Assembly (NCBI GenBank): GCA_903823565.1 | Contig: CAIJTF010000045.1 | Location: 1-64,000, forward strand | Source: an uncultured Flavobacteriales bacterium | GTDB lineage: Bacteria > Bacteroidota > Bacteroidia > Flavobacteriales_D > Crocinitomicaceae | DNA length: 64,000 nt | Direction: 5' to 3' | In this document: positions 28,001-35,896 of the stretch, one piece after another | Numbering within the stretch: position 1 is the first letter of the stretch | Layout of the letters: each line of letters begins with the position of its first letter | Notes under the pieces: model-generated | Database searches by the model: none | Told to the model about the DNA's origin: nothing | The model's input: the letters and a program-made list of their open reading frames with translations, nothing else | Program-made: the position numbers and the translations under genes

Positions 28001-28424
28001 TTTTTTGAGCAACAGAGGCCGTTAATAATTCAATGTTTTCGGTGGAAGCTTGGGAAGCCTCCATCAACTGAAGCGTATTGGTTAGCCGATCGGCTATTTC
28101 TGGAAAAAATTTACCGATCAATTGACTAGCCTGAATCCTAGTTATGGTTCGTAAAACATGTATGCGTCTTAATATTGGAACGATAACCCATGCCAGAAAA
28201 GCGAAGCCATTCATGATAGCAAACAGAAGCAAGAAGCTAAGTTTTATCCAGGATGATAATTCAAAAAAGAACGCTAGGGAAGTAAAAAGTAGGTAGGAGG
28301 TAAGGCTTAATGCCGTGAAAAGAATACAACCACGAAGTGCTTTATTCCAATAAAACTTATGGGTAAAGGCATCAATTTCCTTTTGTAATTTTCTTATTTC
28401 TTCCGGCTCAACCACAGACAGCAA
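25056..28424 (-). CDS. DUF4175-type membrane protein with long coiled coil
   Basis: 1,122-aa protein. Three hydrophobic segments lie near the N-terminus (about 30-55, 62-85, 165-190), followed by a beta-rich Ig-like region (200-480), a long Glu/Lys/Gln coiled coil (about 500-850), and a Gly/Pro/Lys-rich low-complexity stretch (about 930-1010, GSGSCSKPGKGKPKSGKN) before a conserved helical tail. The architecture matches DUF4175 proteins of Bacteroidota; function unknown, probably envelope. No ATG is available: the frame opens with TTG at 28424, and a GTG at 28415 lies 6 nt after a box-like TAAACTTG, so the GTG may be the true start. It heads the operon leading to ybeY and mnmG. Confidence 0.8.
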   Translation of the reverse strand: MLSVVEPEEIRKLQKEIDAFTHKFYWNKALRGCILFTALSLTSYLLFTSLAFFFELSSWIKLSFLLLFAIMNGFAFLAWVIVPILRRIHVLRTITRIQASQLIGKFFPEIADRLTNTLQLMEASQASTENIELLTASVAQKTKQLRLFQFSKAIDFSVNTKYIKYALPAFLTLFFVLIFIPGILTQGAQLILDYDKKIIPFTFHLLQGNKAYEEDSDIPIHVKLKGSKLPDKVFIVSDQGKFLMTRIAKNEYKTVLPKVKKPGMFYFTANDEKSINYSYSVTGKNIFGKVNVTVKYPSYLGKPSEHLVNIGDLTLPEGTIIEWSGQTKNTNKIQVHCGANRFNFNGQSYRFSQKITSDTKIKVLIFNAYSQKKDSAFHHLSVIKDAYPTITVNEAADSLKQSIRYFTGEISDDYGIQKLVFSYKIVRKGAVIKTSNLPVSFTKGTKSKFDYAVDFMKENVQLEDKIEYCFIVSDNDGVNGSKATKSYTGEFILPNLEKLNENRTEQQKETRENLENILNRSQQFEKNIEKLKKDINNSKSSDWLKQEQIKQLQEERNSLEKELNQIKEKLDNQTKEKDQLSPMDKELLEKQELIEKLLEKVMDEELKKLLDEIEKLFKEQENKALQKELNQLDNSAEQMKKQLDRTLEMLKKLQLNERIDDLEKELKENAENQELLKEKMDKELLSREEALKEQTAIEERFKSIQEKLEDIRKENETLENPLDLGDTQEMEESIQKELSEAEENIKEGKSNKSKENQKKAAEQMEQLSDFLNNKQQESNKQQQEEDMDMIREILEKLMHLSFEEENLLTQLNRINTNDPKFKGAARQQVKINGKTVSVRDSLLALAKRQPNIATFIDKELNDIRFSQQQTVDAIASNDKNSAVKNQQATMTSFNNLALLLNEALQQMQAQMQSEMEGSGSCSKPGKGKPKSGKNMSPGDMKDMLKKQLDQMKKGANPGGNKPGEKQGWGMAPGGQGKEGLGLSNQEIAKMAAQQSAIRQRLEQLKNELNKDGQGKGNQLNPLLDEMKKQEKEIINKNFSNETIERQQEILTRLLESEKALMERGFEDQRQSKEGVDKPKSNLIELKEYNKLKLKQIEMLRVVDPSFSTYYKQKAASYFNIVD

Positions 28425-28904
28425 GTTTACGTATTTTCAGTGTCCTTTTTTCTTTAAGTTGTTAACAAACTATAATAGATTTTTATAAATTAATTTTTTA
28501 GAAAAAGAATTTATTATTATTATTAGGTTTGTTCATATGTTCATAACCCCGCTTTCCAACTTTTTATTCTTAATTATCAACCTTTTATCAATGGTTTGCT
28601 AACAATTCTGAAAAGTAAAAAGTAAGCAAATTCAAAATAAAAACCTTCTTTTTAACAAAAATAAAAGGACTATATCTTTCTTCCAAATTAAAACCACCCT
28701 ATGTTAATATCGGGCTTAAAAAACCGCAATAAGAAAACTATAAAAAAGGCTCTTACAATAAAAAGTTATTGTATATGGTTATTTTTTTGGATATTCCTGA
28801 CTAAAGTTTTACGTTTTTATGCCGAGTAATTCACAAGGAAATAAACAAGTAATTAACACGGTTTTGGCTGTGTGCCGGTATGTAAACAAGGATTTTCCAA
28901 CGTT
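28425..28904. other. 480-bp AT-rich intergenic region
   Basis: By hand count about 26% GC, far below the roughly 40% of neighbouring genes. It holds a 10-bp palindrome TTGTTAACAA (28459-28468), a tandem TGTTCATA x2 (28530-28545), A/T runs, and a 43-codon ORF at 28701-28829. I found no perfect DnaA box (TTATCCACA); the nearest, TTATCAACC, has two mismatches. It is bounded by the start of the DUF4175 gene and the end of the MFS gene. It could hold the DUF4175 promoter, an MFS terminator region, or an origin-like unwinding element; only AT-richness is directly seen. Confidence 0.5.
28701..28829 (+). CDS. Possible 42-aa single-pass membrane peptide (weak)
   Basis: ATG-to-TAA reading frame inside the AT-rich spacer. 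It would encode a basic N-terminus (LKNRNKKTIKKAL) followed by one hydrophobic stretch (CIWLFFWIFLTKVL). This resembles small membrane peptides, but A/T-rich DNA readily produces such frames by chance. No clear promoter or neighbour supports it. Confidence 0.15.
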   Translation: MLISGLKNRNKKTIKKALTIKSYCIWLFFWIFLTKVLRFYAE

Positions 28905-30539
28905 TTATTCCTCTTCTACATTCATTAATGTATTGGAACCGTATTCGCCACAAAGCGCATAATATCCAAAGAGCACGAAACTCCCACAAATTAAAGGACT
29001 TAAAACAAAGGAATAAATAATAGCGGGAATAATATCGGTGGTAATCCCACTGTTAAATTTAGGAAGGGCTTGAGAACCTATTAAATATATTCCTGCAGTA
29101 AGTCCTAAAACAATCCAAACGAAACCCAAAATTCGTTGCACTTTAGTCAGGAATGGAGTAGGTTTTTTTTGTAAATAAATGAGCCCAATAAGAAAACTTA
29201 CGCTTGCAATTCCAATCGGGTACCAAAGCCCTTCTAAATAGGGTTTATCGTAGGTTATTATCTGTCCTAACTGCAGGGCTTTTTCATTAGCAATAGTGGC
29301 GCTGGAAGTGAGGTATAATGCGATAGCGGGCAGTAAGCCACCAAAAATTCCATTTCCAACATGGTAAGGAAGCGACATGGAAGTGTAGCGAATGGAGGTT
29401 GGAAAAAGTTCAACCAAAAAGGCAGCAATAGGACCGTATACCATCGTTACAAAGAAAACTTGAATAAAAATATATAGAACCATTTTCCAAAAGGCAGACT
29501 CCGAGAGGATTAGGGTTTTTAATGGAAGCAAACCCGAGGGTACGGCACAGTAAACCATAGCCTCGTAAATGGGCCGGTAAAACAAAATGGCTAAGATCAT
29601 ACCGGTAAGCATAATACCTTTTCTTCCTATTTTATCTGAAAGCCACCCAAAGAATATAAAAAATGGTGTAGCAAAAAGAAGCGCCCACATCATTATTTCA
29701 CTGGACTGCCCAACTTCAATTTTTAACGTGTTTTGTATGAAGTTCAAGGCGTAAAATTGCCCTGTGTACCACACCACCCCTTGTCCCATTGTTGCACCGA
29801 GTAATGCCAACAACACCCTTTTCAAATGCGTTCGTTTCGTAAAACTATCGCGCAAGGGATTCTTAGAAAGTTTACCTTCTTTTTTCGCTTGAAGAAACAA
29901 AGGAGATTCTTCCATACGAAGGCGGATAATTAGTGAAATTAAAACCATGACAATAGAAAGCCAAAAAGGAATACGCCAGCCCCAGGTCAAAAAAGATTCA
30001 GGGGAAAGACTGGATTTAACCCCAAGAATCACGATTAATGAAAGCAATAGTCCAACGGTTGCTGTGGTTTGAATCCAAGAGGTCCAAAACCCTCTAGATC
30101 CTACAGGAGCGTGTTCAGCAACATAGGTTGCAGCACCTCCATATTCTCCACCGAGGGCTAATCCTTGTAATAACCTTAACAATAAAACTAAAATTGGAGC
30201 AGCATATCCGATGGTTTCAAAGTTCGGTATACACCCCATTAAAAAGGTGGATAATCCCATTAGTAGAAGGGTAACTAAAAACGTATATTTTCTCCCTACT
30301 AAATCCCCTATTCTTCCAAAAAAAACGGCTCCAAACGGTCTCACGACGAAACCCGCAGCAAAAGTTGCCAGAGTAGATAATAAGGCTAGGGTTGGATTTT
30401 CATTGGGAAAAAACTGAGCGGAAATAACCGTTGCTAAACTCCCAAAAATATAGAAGTCATACCACTCGATTAGGGTACCAACTGAGGATGCGGTTAAAAC
30501 CGAGAAAAGCCCCTTGTTTTTATTTGTAGTGTAATTCAT
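28905..30539 (-). CDS. MFS transporter of the metabolite:H+ symporter (MHS) family
   Basis: 544-aa inner-membrane transporter with about 12 or more helices. The N-terminal SSVGTLIEWYDFYIFGS is characteristic of MHS members (ProP, ShiA, KgtP), and the loop motif GRIGDLVGRKYTFL plus the second SDKIGRKGIML are the MFS signatures. GGEYGGAATYVAEHAP is the conserved helix-4 region. Longer than the usual 430-450 aa because of extra sequence in the C-terminal half, including two additional hydrophobic segments near the end. Substrate cannot be read from the sequence; organic acids, proline or betaine are family options. Transcribed alone. Confidence 0.88.
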   Translation of the reverse strand: MNYTTNKNKGLFSVLTASSVGTLIEWYDFYIFGSLATVISAQFFPNENPTLALLSTLATFAAGFVVRPFGAVFFGRIGDLVGRKYTFLVTLLLMGLSTFLMGCIPNFETIGYAAPILVLLLRLLQGLALGGEYGGAATYVAEHAPVGSRGFWTSWIQTTATVGLLLSLIVILGVKSSLSPESFLTWGWRIPFWLSIVMVLISLIIRLRMEESPLFLQAKKEGKLSKNPLRDSFTKRTHLKRVLLALLGATMGQGVVWYTGQFYALNFIQNTLKIEVGQSSEIMMWALLFATPFFIFFGWLSDKIGRKGIMLTGMILAILFYRPIYEAMVYCAVPSGLLPLKTLILSESAFWKMVLYIFIQVFFVTMVYGPIAAFLVELFPTSIRYTSMSLPYHVGNGIFGGLLPAIALYLTSSATIANEKALQLGQIITYDKPYLEGLWYPIGIASVSFLIGLIYLQKKPTPFLTKVQRILGFVWIVLGLTAGIYLIGSQALPKFNSGITTDIIPAIIYSFVLSPLICGSFVLFGYYALCGEYGSNTLMNVEEE

Positions 30540-30642
30540 AGGTTATTATCATTCGTTTTTTTCAAATTAAAAGTACTCACTTTTGTGCTATGAGAAGAGT
30601 GAAAATAAAATCATAAATGGCGCGGTATTTATTTTTGCTGAA

Positions 30643-30650
30643 TACCTTTG
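30643..30650 (+). promoter_or_regulatory. Candidate -7 box (TACCTTTG) for rpiB
   Basis: Exact TAnnTTTG match, 40 nt before the rpiB ATG at 30691, giving an ordinary leader. Lies in the divergent spacer with the MFS gene. Confidence 0.45.
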
Positions 30651-30690
30651 TAAGAGAATATAGGTAAAATAATTTTTAAACCCATTGCTC

Positions 30691-31122
30691 ATGAAAATTG
30701 CTGTTGGTTCGGATCATGCTGGATTTCTTTTAAAACAAAAGCTCATTAAACTATTGGAACATCGTGGTCATCAAGTTCTTGATTTAGGTTGTCATAGTGA
30801 GGACAGTATTGATTATCCGGATTATGCCCATCCTGTAGCAGACGAGGTGCTAAACAACCGAGTGGATAAGGGTATATTGATTTGTGGTTCAGGAAATGGT
30901 ATTAGCATGACCGCGAACAAACACCAAGGCATTCGTTGTGCCCTGTGTTGGAATCCAGAAATTGCATCTTTAGCCCGCCAACATAACGACGCCAACATCG
31001 TTTCTCTGCCTGCAAGGTTTATTAGCGATGAGGAGGCTTTTGAAATTACAGATATTTTTCTTTCAACTTCTTTTGAAGGCGGAAGGCACGCGAACCGCGT
31101 TGCCAAAATCAATTGTTTCTAG
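30691..31122 (+). CDS. rpiB: Ribose-5-phosphate isomerase B
   Basis: 143-aa RpiB/LacAB-family isomerase interconverting ribose-5-phosphate and ribulose-5-phosphate in the pentose phosphate pathway. IAVGSDHAGF (D8, H9) and catalytic C65 in ICGSGNGISM are present, as is the substrate-loop HQGIRCALCW. ATG at 30691 follows the family N-terminus; an in-frame ATG at 30685 would add two residues. The stop overlaps the convergent hemW gene by 4 bp. Confidence 0.95.
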   Translation: MKIAVGSDHAGFLLKQKLIKLLEHRGHQVLDLGCHSEDSIDYPDYAHPVADEVLNNRVDKGILICGSGNGISMTANKHQGIRCALCWNPEIASLARQHNDANIVSLPARFISDEEAFEITDIFLSTSFEGGRHANRVAKINCF

Positions 31123-32231
31123 TGAATTCGAAACAACAAGGAACTGATGCGATCAGCTTCCATAAATGCTTCATCTGTTAGGTGGTATCCGGTTGAACTG
31201 AGCCGCAGTCTTTTGGTTTCAATTAGTTCCGTTATTGTTTTTTTTTCCTTGGCGCTCAATCCTCCCAATGCCGTAATTGTTTGATGCAAAATTCCCCTTT
31301 GGGTTCGTAATCCTGTAAGCCAATGTTCGTTCCACTCATCAATACCGTCTAAGGTCTCTATTTCAAACCAGTTTATTTGTTTTAAATACTGGGCATTGTT
31401 GCTAATATTCCATCTTCGCTTTTGATTTCCATCAAAGGAATGCGCACCAGGACCGATACCCATATAGGGTTTTCTTTTCCAATAATTGCTGTTGTGAATG
31501 GAGTAAGCTTGATGGCGTGCGTAATTCGATACTTCATATTGTTCAAAACCAAAGGCCATCAGCCGATTCCTAACGTATTGGTAGTGTGCCACTTGCTCTT
31601 CGTCTTCTAAGAATTTGTACGTGCCTTTTTTCAACCAATGGTCTAAAAGCGTTTTAGGTTCTTTGGTTAGACCATATGCCGAGATATGGTTAATGGCTTG
31701 TTGTTGGACCAATGCTAAAAGGGGTTCAAGGTCTTCAACCCCTTGGTTGGGTACACCAAAAATCAAATCAATAGACAATGAAAAGTTGTGTCTTGATAAC
31801 CGTTCTAGTCCTAATAAGGCATCTTTGGCCGTATGGTTCCGATTCATCCACTGTAACAGGTGGTCCTGAAGGCTTTGCACGCCAACGCTTAAACGATTTA
31901 TTCCTATATCTTTCCAAGCGAGTAGGTTTTGCTCCGTAAGGTCTTCGGGGTTTGCTTCAAGGGTGATTTCATGCTTTTCTGTTTTAGGCAAATATGGATA
32001 CATTATTCGAAAAAAAGCCTCTAATTCAGTCGGCGTTAAAAGCCCTGGAGATCCCCCACCGAAATAAAGGGTTTCAATGGAATGGGTCCATGAGGCTATC
32101 CTGTGTTTTAATTCACCTAACATCCTTTCTACCATAGCGGTTCTATAACCTTCGAAGGTTGTAGAGAAATGAAAATCACAGTAGGAGCATTTTTTCCTAC
32201 AAAACGGGACATGAATATAAATCCCGGACAT
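31119..32231 (-). CDS. hemW: Radical SAM protein HemW (heme chaperone, HemN-like)
   Basis: 370-aa radical SAM protein. The iron-sulfur motif is C11xxxC15xxC18 (CRKKCSYCDFHF), followed by YFGGGSPGLLTPTEL and SVGVQSLQDHLL as in HemW/HemN. It starts within a few residues of the Cys motif and lacks the extra N-terminal residues of true coproporphyrinogen dehydrogenase HemN, supporting HemW, which loads heme onto acceptors; older names call it an oxygen-independent coproporphyrinogen III oxidase. It begins 5 bp after the T9SS protease stop, as third gene of an operon. Confidence 0.9.
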   Translation of the reverse strand: MSGIYIHVPFCRKKCSYCDFHFSTTFEGYRTAMVERMLGELKHRIASWTHSIETLYFGGGSPGLLTPTELEAFFRIMYPYLPKTEKHEITLEANPEDLTEQNLLAWKDIGINRLSVGVQSLQDHLLQWMNRNHTAKDALLGLERLSRHNFSLSIDLIFGVPNQGVEDLEPLLALVQQQAINHISAYGLTKEPKTLLDHWLKKGTYKFLEDEEQVAHYQYVRNRLMAFGFEQYEVSNYARHQAYSIHNSNYWKRKPYMGIGPGAHSFDGNQKRRWNISNNAQYLKQINWFEIETLDGIDEWNEHWLTGLRTQRGILHQTITALGGLSAKEKKTITELIETKRLRLSSTGYHLTDEAFMEADRISSLLFRIH

Positions 32232-32236
32232 AAGAA

Positions 32237-34498
32237 TTATTCTTTAACTACTTTTTTGGTTAGGATTTCACCAGAAACAAGTTCACACGTTAAATAGTAA
32301 ACCCCCTTCGCTAAATGTTCTATAGAAAGCGACGATTGAAGGCTATTTGAAACACTTTCTTCAATCAAGATTTTTCCGTTTAAGTCCATTACGCATAAGG
32401 AACTTACTGGAAATGGAGCTTTCCAATGAACAATTTGTTGAACCGGATTGGGGTAAATGACCAACGAGGGCAAGTCTATTGGATTTATACCACTTCCGTC
32501 AATACAAAAGTTCAACGTAGTTTCAAATCCAAAATCGGAATTCGCTTCTGAGATCCCCGTAAGGGAATCTCCCAAGGAGGAAATTTCAACGCTTCCACTA
32601 GCTGGGCACCACGGGAGGCCATAAATACCATCCCCGTATGAATCGTTGATTGTATAGGCATAGCATCCAAAATCCAAGCACCAAGCGATATTAACGAGAC
32701 CAGCATTGTTATCGTTGTATCCATTCCCAGTGAATAATACGGTTCCCGAACTGTTTTGTAAGGACCAAGAAGTCTCAGAACCATAGCAATCTAAGGTTAA
32801 CCCTAAGATGACTTCTTGACCATTGAGCACCACATTGAAGCTGCTGTTTTGGGTGTTGTTCAAATTGTTTTCATCTACGCCAGTATTTGGGTTAGATACG
32901 GCAGCATTAAAGGTATGTGTTCCTGAACCTAATTGCGCGGTAGGAAGCGTAACCGTTGTCGATTGCCATTGGGGTAAATTTCCTGTCCAAGGGTAAGTTA
33001 AATTGGTCGAACCGTCAAATCCATAAGTTATTAGGGCAGAGGTTAAGGGTACGGCCCCTCCGTTTGATAGGGTAATCGAGGGGGATATATCGGCGCTACA
33101 GAAAGTACCTGAAACCCCGTTAACCGCAGCTAAAAAAGGATCGACTTGTACTGGAACACCTCCGGATGGGTCGTATCCATTGACAAATGTTGCCCCACTT
33201 TGATTGGGGTCTAACCAGTACTTTAACTGGTTGGTGCTGTCGCTTCCGTTAGGAATCCATGAGTAACTTATTTTCCCGTATTCGTCTGATAAAACCGGCG
33301 CCCCACAGGCGGACGCTCCTCCGTGAAGTTGACCAATGATCCTGTGGTTTTGGTCAAACAATGGCGAACCTGATGAACCCCCTTCAGTTACCCCTTGGTC
33401 CCATCCAGTAACACCCCAGTGTGAATTTGCGGGACTTCCACCAAAGGTCGTTGAAATTAAAGGGTCGTTTTCGAATGATATTTTTTTAATGTCTCCTGAA
33501 GGGTGGTGAATTCCTACCGCGGAGGACGGAGTGTTTCCACTGTTATCCCAACCATTAAAGTAAGGCGTATAGGCGGCAGGTACGGTTCCACCTTGAAGCC
33601 CCCCTGTGATTTCCACCAAGCAGAAATCGGATGCTGATGCGCGAGAACGAAGAATGGCGCCACTCAAAGATTGAAAGGTTGGTTCAGTACCAGGATTGCT
33701 GCATCCAGCACTTTGCCAATTAAACCGAAAAACCCAAGTTGCGGGATTACTAAAACAGTGATTAGCCGTTAACACATATGGTTTTCCATTGTTAAGGGTA
33801 TTGTTTATGAGGGAACCCGAACAAAACCCACTGTTTCCTGACACCAACATCACCACACCATTCCGTTCCTGTTGCCACGGCCCTCCTTCTGGACAATTTA
33901 CATTGAGGTTACAATTACCGGAGCTACCAAAGGCTTTTAAATAAAATTCTTGAGCTGTTCGGTAGCCATGGGTGACGTTATTTACTTGAACAAATCCTTT
34001 CGGATTATTTTTCTTAACGAAGTATTCGACAATCACTTCATCGCCGGGAACCAATTCTGTACCTAGTTGCCCTTCGTATACATGGTTTGAGGTAAATTTC
34101 CCTAAGATAAACGACTTGTCAAGGTTGTACACGTACAATTCGTTTCCTTCGGGTATTATTGTTTTATCAAACGCAAGGTTTATCGTCAGCGCATTAGGGC
34201 TTTTTAAGCGGACAAGCCAGAGGCTATGGCCTTCTTTTGTGTTTATCCAAATGCCTTGATTTTCGGTGTTAATCGCTGTGGTATAGTTGTAGCCAAAACG
34301 CCACGGTTGTCCTCCCACTGAATCTAGCACGCGATCCTCCGCTTGCAAGGCATTAACGTTTGGTGTTGGATACGAAACAAGAGGAATTGTTTTCCATCCA
34401 TTGTTGGAGAAATAGTGACCAAAGCCCCCGTCGCCTTGTTGGGCGAAACAAGCATTAAACCACAAGAAAATGAAAAAACTGGAGAGGAACCGTTTCAT
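32237..34498 (-). CDS. T9SS-secreted trypsin-fold serine protease (lysyl-endopeptidase-like)
   Basis: 753-aa secreted protease. Signal peptide to about residue 19 (ACFAQ). A propeptide-like beta region spans 20-195, then the catalytic domain: CSGSLINNTLNNGKPYVLTANHC (His near 243), ASDFCLVEI (Asp near 289), TEGGSSGSPLF (Ser near 375), with several cysteines likely forming disulfides. This spacing and the GGSSGSPLF box match Achromobacter lysyl-endopeptidase-type enzymes. A CARDB-like Ig domain and a further beta-domain follow, and the end carries a T9SS sorting domain (VIYPNPVQQIVHW ... YYLTCELVSGEILTKKVVK). It starts 4 bp after the redoxin stop, so a redox protein and a disulfide-rich secreted protease share an operon. 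Confidence 0.88.
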   Translation of the reverse strand: MKRFLSSFFIFLWFNACFAQQGDGGFGHYFSNNGWKTIPLVSYPTPNVNALQAEDRVLDSVGGQPWRFGYNYTTAINTENQGIWINTKEGHSLWLVRLKSPNALTINLAFDKTIIPEGNELYVYNLDKSFILGKFTSNHVYEGQLGTELVPGDEVIVEYFVKKNNPKGFVQVNNVTHGYRTAQEFYLKAFGSSGNCNLNVNCPEGGPWQQERNGVVMLVSGNSGFCSGSLINNTLNNGKPYVLTANHCFSNPATWVFRFNWQSAGCSNPGTEPTFQSLSGAILRSRASASDFCLVEITGGLQGGTVPAAYTPYFNGWDNSGNTPSSAVGIHHPSGDIKKISFENDPLISTTFGGSPANSHWGVTGWDQGVTEGGSSGSPLFDQNHRIIGQLHGGASACGAPVLSDEYGKISYSWIPNGSDSTNQLKYWLDPNQSGATFVNGYDPSGGVPVQVDPFLAAVNGVSGTFCSADISPSITLSNGGAVPLTSALITYGFDGSTNLTYPWTGNLPQWQSTTVTLPTAQLGSGTHTFNAAVSNPNTGVDENNLNNTQNSSFNVVLNGQEVILGLTLDCYGSETSWSLQNSSGTVLFTGNGYNDNNAGLVNIAWCLDFGCYAYTINDSYGDGIYGLPWCPASGSVEISSLGDSLTGISEANSDFGFETTLNFCIDGSGINPIDLPSLVIYPNPVQQIVHWKAPFPVSSLCVMDLNGKILIEESVSNSLQSSLSIEHLAKGVYYLTCELVSGEILTKKVVKE

Positions 34499-34502
34499 AG
34501 TA

Positions 34503-35126
34503 TTAGTTTTTATTGGTGGGTGGAATTCGTTTGATGCCGCACCCTTTTGGGTCGGTAGTATTTATTTTGATTTTTTTTCCTAGTCCTTTTGCTTGGATAG
34601 CATCGATTAAAAAGCGTTCGTTCTTTGTTCTAAGTTTGTCCCAAGAGTTGTCGATGGAACCGGTATAAATGAGCGTAAGGGTTTCGTCGAAAAGATAAAC
34701 GTGTGGTGTTGTCCGTGCCCCAAACGCATCCGCTAAAACGGATTTAGTGTCCATTAAATACGGCATTTGGTATTTCATCGCTTGTCCATGCTTAACCATT
34801 TCTTCATAACTATCCGCCCCTTCACGCTTGCCTTCGTTTGAATTTATTAGCACCATACCTATGGCGTTTTGAGAGGCTAAGGTGAACAGGGAATCGTATT
34901 GCTGTTCCCACCCTGGGAAGTCATCCGATCCTACAACAAAAGGACAGGAGTTACAGGAAAAAATTACGAGCAATCCATTTTTTTGCTTTAATTGTTCCAA
35001 ACTGTATTCCGTTTGTTGCGTTGAGCGCATGGAATGGGTGCTGAGAGGGGCTTTGTTTTTAACCTTTAGTTGCGAAAAAAAAGAAGAAAAAACGAGAAAA
35101 AAGAGGAGGGATAGGGAGAACTTCAT
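34503..35126 (-). CDS. Exported thioredoxin-fold redoxin (AhpC/TSA- or TlpA-like)
   Basis: 207-aa protein with a signal peptide (MKFSLSLLFFLVFSSFFSQ). The thioredoxin-like domain has the redox motif C58-N-S-C61-P in LVIFSCNSCPF, followed by ARTTPHVYLFD containing the cis-Pro region. This matches the periplasmic thioredoxin-like/AhpC-related family. Start set at 35126 because the in-frame ATG at 35147 gives a non-signal leader. A variant -7 box TAATCTTG lies 18 nt upstream. First gene of an operon with the T9SS protease and hemW. A role in disulfide or thiol handling in the periplasm is inference. Confidence 0.82.
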   Translation of the reverse strand: MKFSLSLLFFLVFSSFFSQLKVKNKAPLSTHSMRSTQQTEYSLEQLKQKNGLLVIFSCNSCPFVVGSDDFPGWEQQYDSLFTLASQNAIGMVLINSNEGKREGADSYEEMVKHGQAMKYQMPYLMDTKSVLADAFGARTTPHVYLFDETLTLIYTGSIDNSWDKLRTKNERFLIDAIQAKGLGKKIKINTTDPKGCGIKRIPPTNKN

Positions 35127-35200
35127 AGGATTGTTAATAGAATACAAGATTAGTTAAAAATTAATGATCAAACAATTAAAACAGAGATTAATTGAATGGC

Positions 35201-35208
35201 TATCTTTG
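35201..35208 (+). promoter_or_regulatory. Candidate -7 box (TATCTTTG) for udk
   Basis: Exact TAnnTTTG match ending 4 nt before the ATG at 35213, implying a leaderless mRNA if that ATG is the start. The in-frame upstream ATG at 35192 would lie before the box. Confidence 0.45.
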
Positions 35209-35212
35209 TTTG

Positions 35213-35860
35213 ATGATCAAGGTTAAAAAACCCCTCGTTATTGGTATTTGCGGTGGAAGTGGTTCGGGAAAAACAACCTTGTTGCGTCGTTTAGCGGAGG
35301 AATTGAATGCTGAAAACCCAGCGGTTTTTAGCATGGATAATTATTACCACCCCATTGAAAGACAAGCGGTAGATCAAAATGGGGTAATTAATTTTGATTT
35401 ACCAACCGCACTAGATGAGGAGCAATTGAGCCGCGATCTAACAGCGCTCATCGGTGGAAAACCCATAGAAGTGCGCGAGTATTTTTTTAACGCCAATCCG
35501 GGTAAGAATGTACTCTTGACCATACAGCCAAGTCCAATCATTTTGGTAGAGGGCCTGTTTTTATACCATTATCCTGCCGTATTTGATGCCTTGGATTTTT
35601 CTGTATTTGTTGACGTTGATCATGCGATTCAATTGGATCGAAGAATTTACCGCGATCAAGAAACACGAGGGTACAAACGTAGCGATATCATTTATCAATG
35701 GGAAAACCATGTTTTACCATGCTACCAAACCTACATTGAGCCCTATAAACCGAAGGCCAATTTTGTCTTTCGAAACGATCAATCGGCAGAAGAGGATTTT
35801 TCGAACTTAATGTCCACCCTCGCCTTTTTTATGGACCATAAATCGCCCACCAAAAGCTAA
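35213..35860 (+). CDS. udk: Uridine kinase
   Basis: 215-aa P-loop kinase of the PRK/UK family phosphorylating uridine and cytidine in pyrimidine salvage. The P-loop GGSGSGKTTLL sits near residue 13, with SMDNYYHPIE and the FVDVDHAIQLDRRIYRDQETRGYKRSD region (nucleoside-binding and lid residues) typical of Udk. Start set at 35213; the upstream ATG at 35192 is in frame but precedes the candidate promoter box. The next gene, ispG, follows by 36 bp. Confidence 0.92.
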   Translation: MIKVKKPLVIGICGGSGSGKTTLLRRLAEELNAENPAVFSMDNYYHPIERQAVDQNGVINFDLPTALDEEQLSRDLTALIGGKPIEVREYFFNANPGKNVLLTIQPSPIILVEGLFLYHYPAVFDALDFSVFVDVDHAIQLDRRIYRDQETRGYKRSDIIYQWENHVLPCYQTYIEPYKPKANFVFRNDQSAEEDFSNLMSTLAFFMDHKSPTKS

Positions 35861-35896
35861 CCCAAACAAACGCGATATGTCGCGTGTTTTAATTTT

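Noticed and set aside
28561-28590. TTATCAACC-type sequence as a DnaA box
   Set aside because: Two mismatches to TTATCCACA and not part of a cluster; too weak to call an origin.
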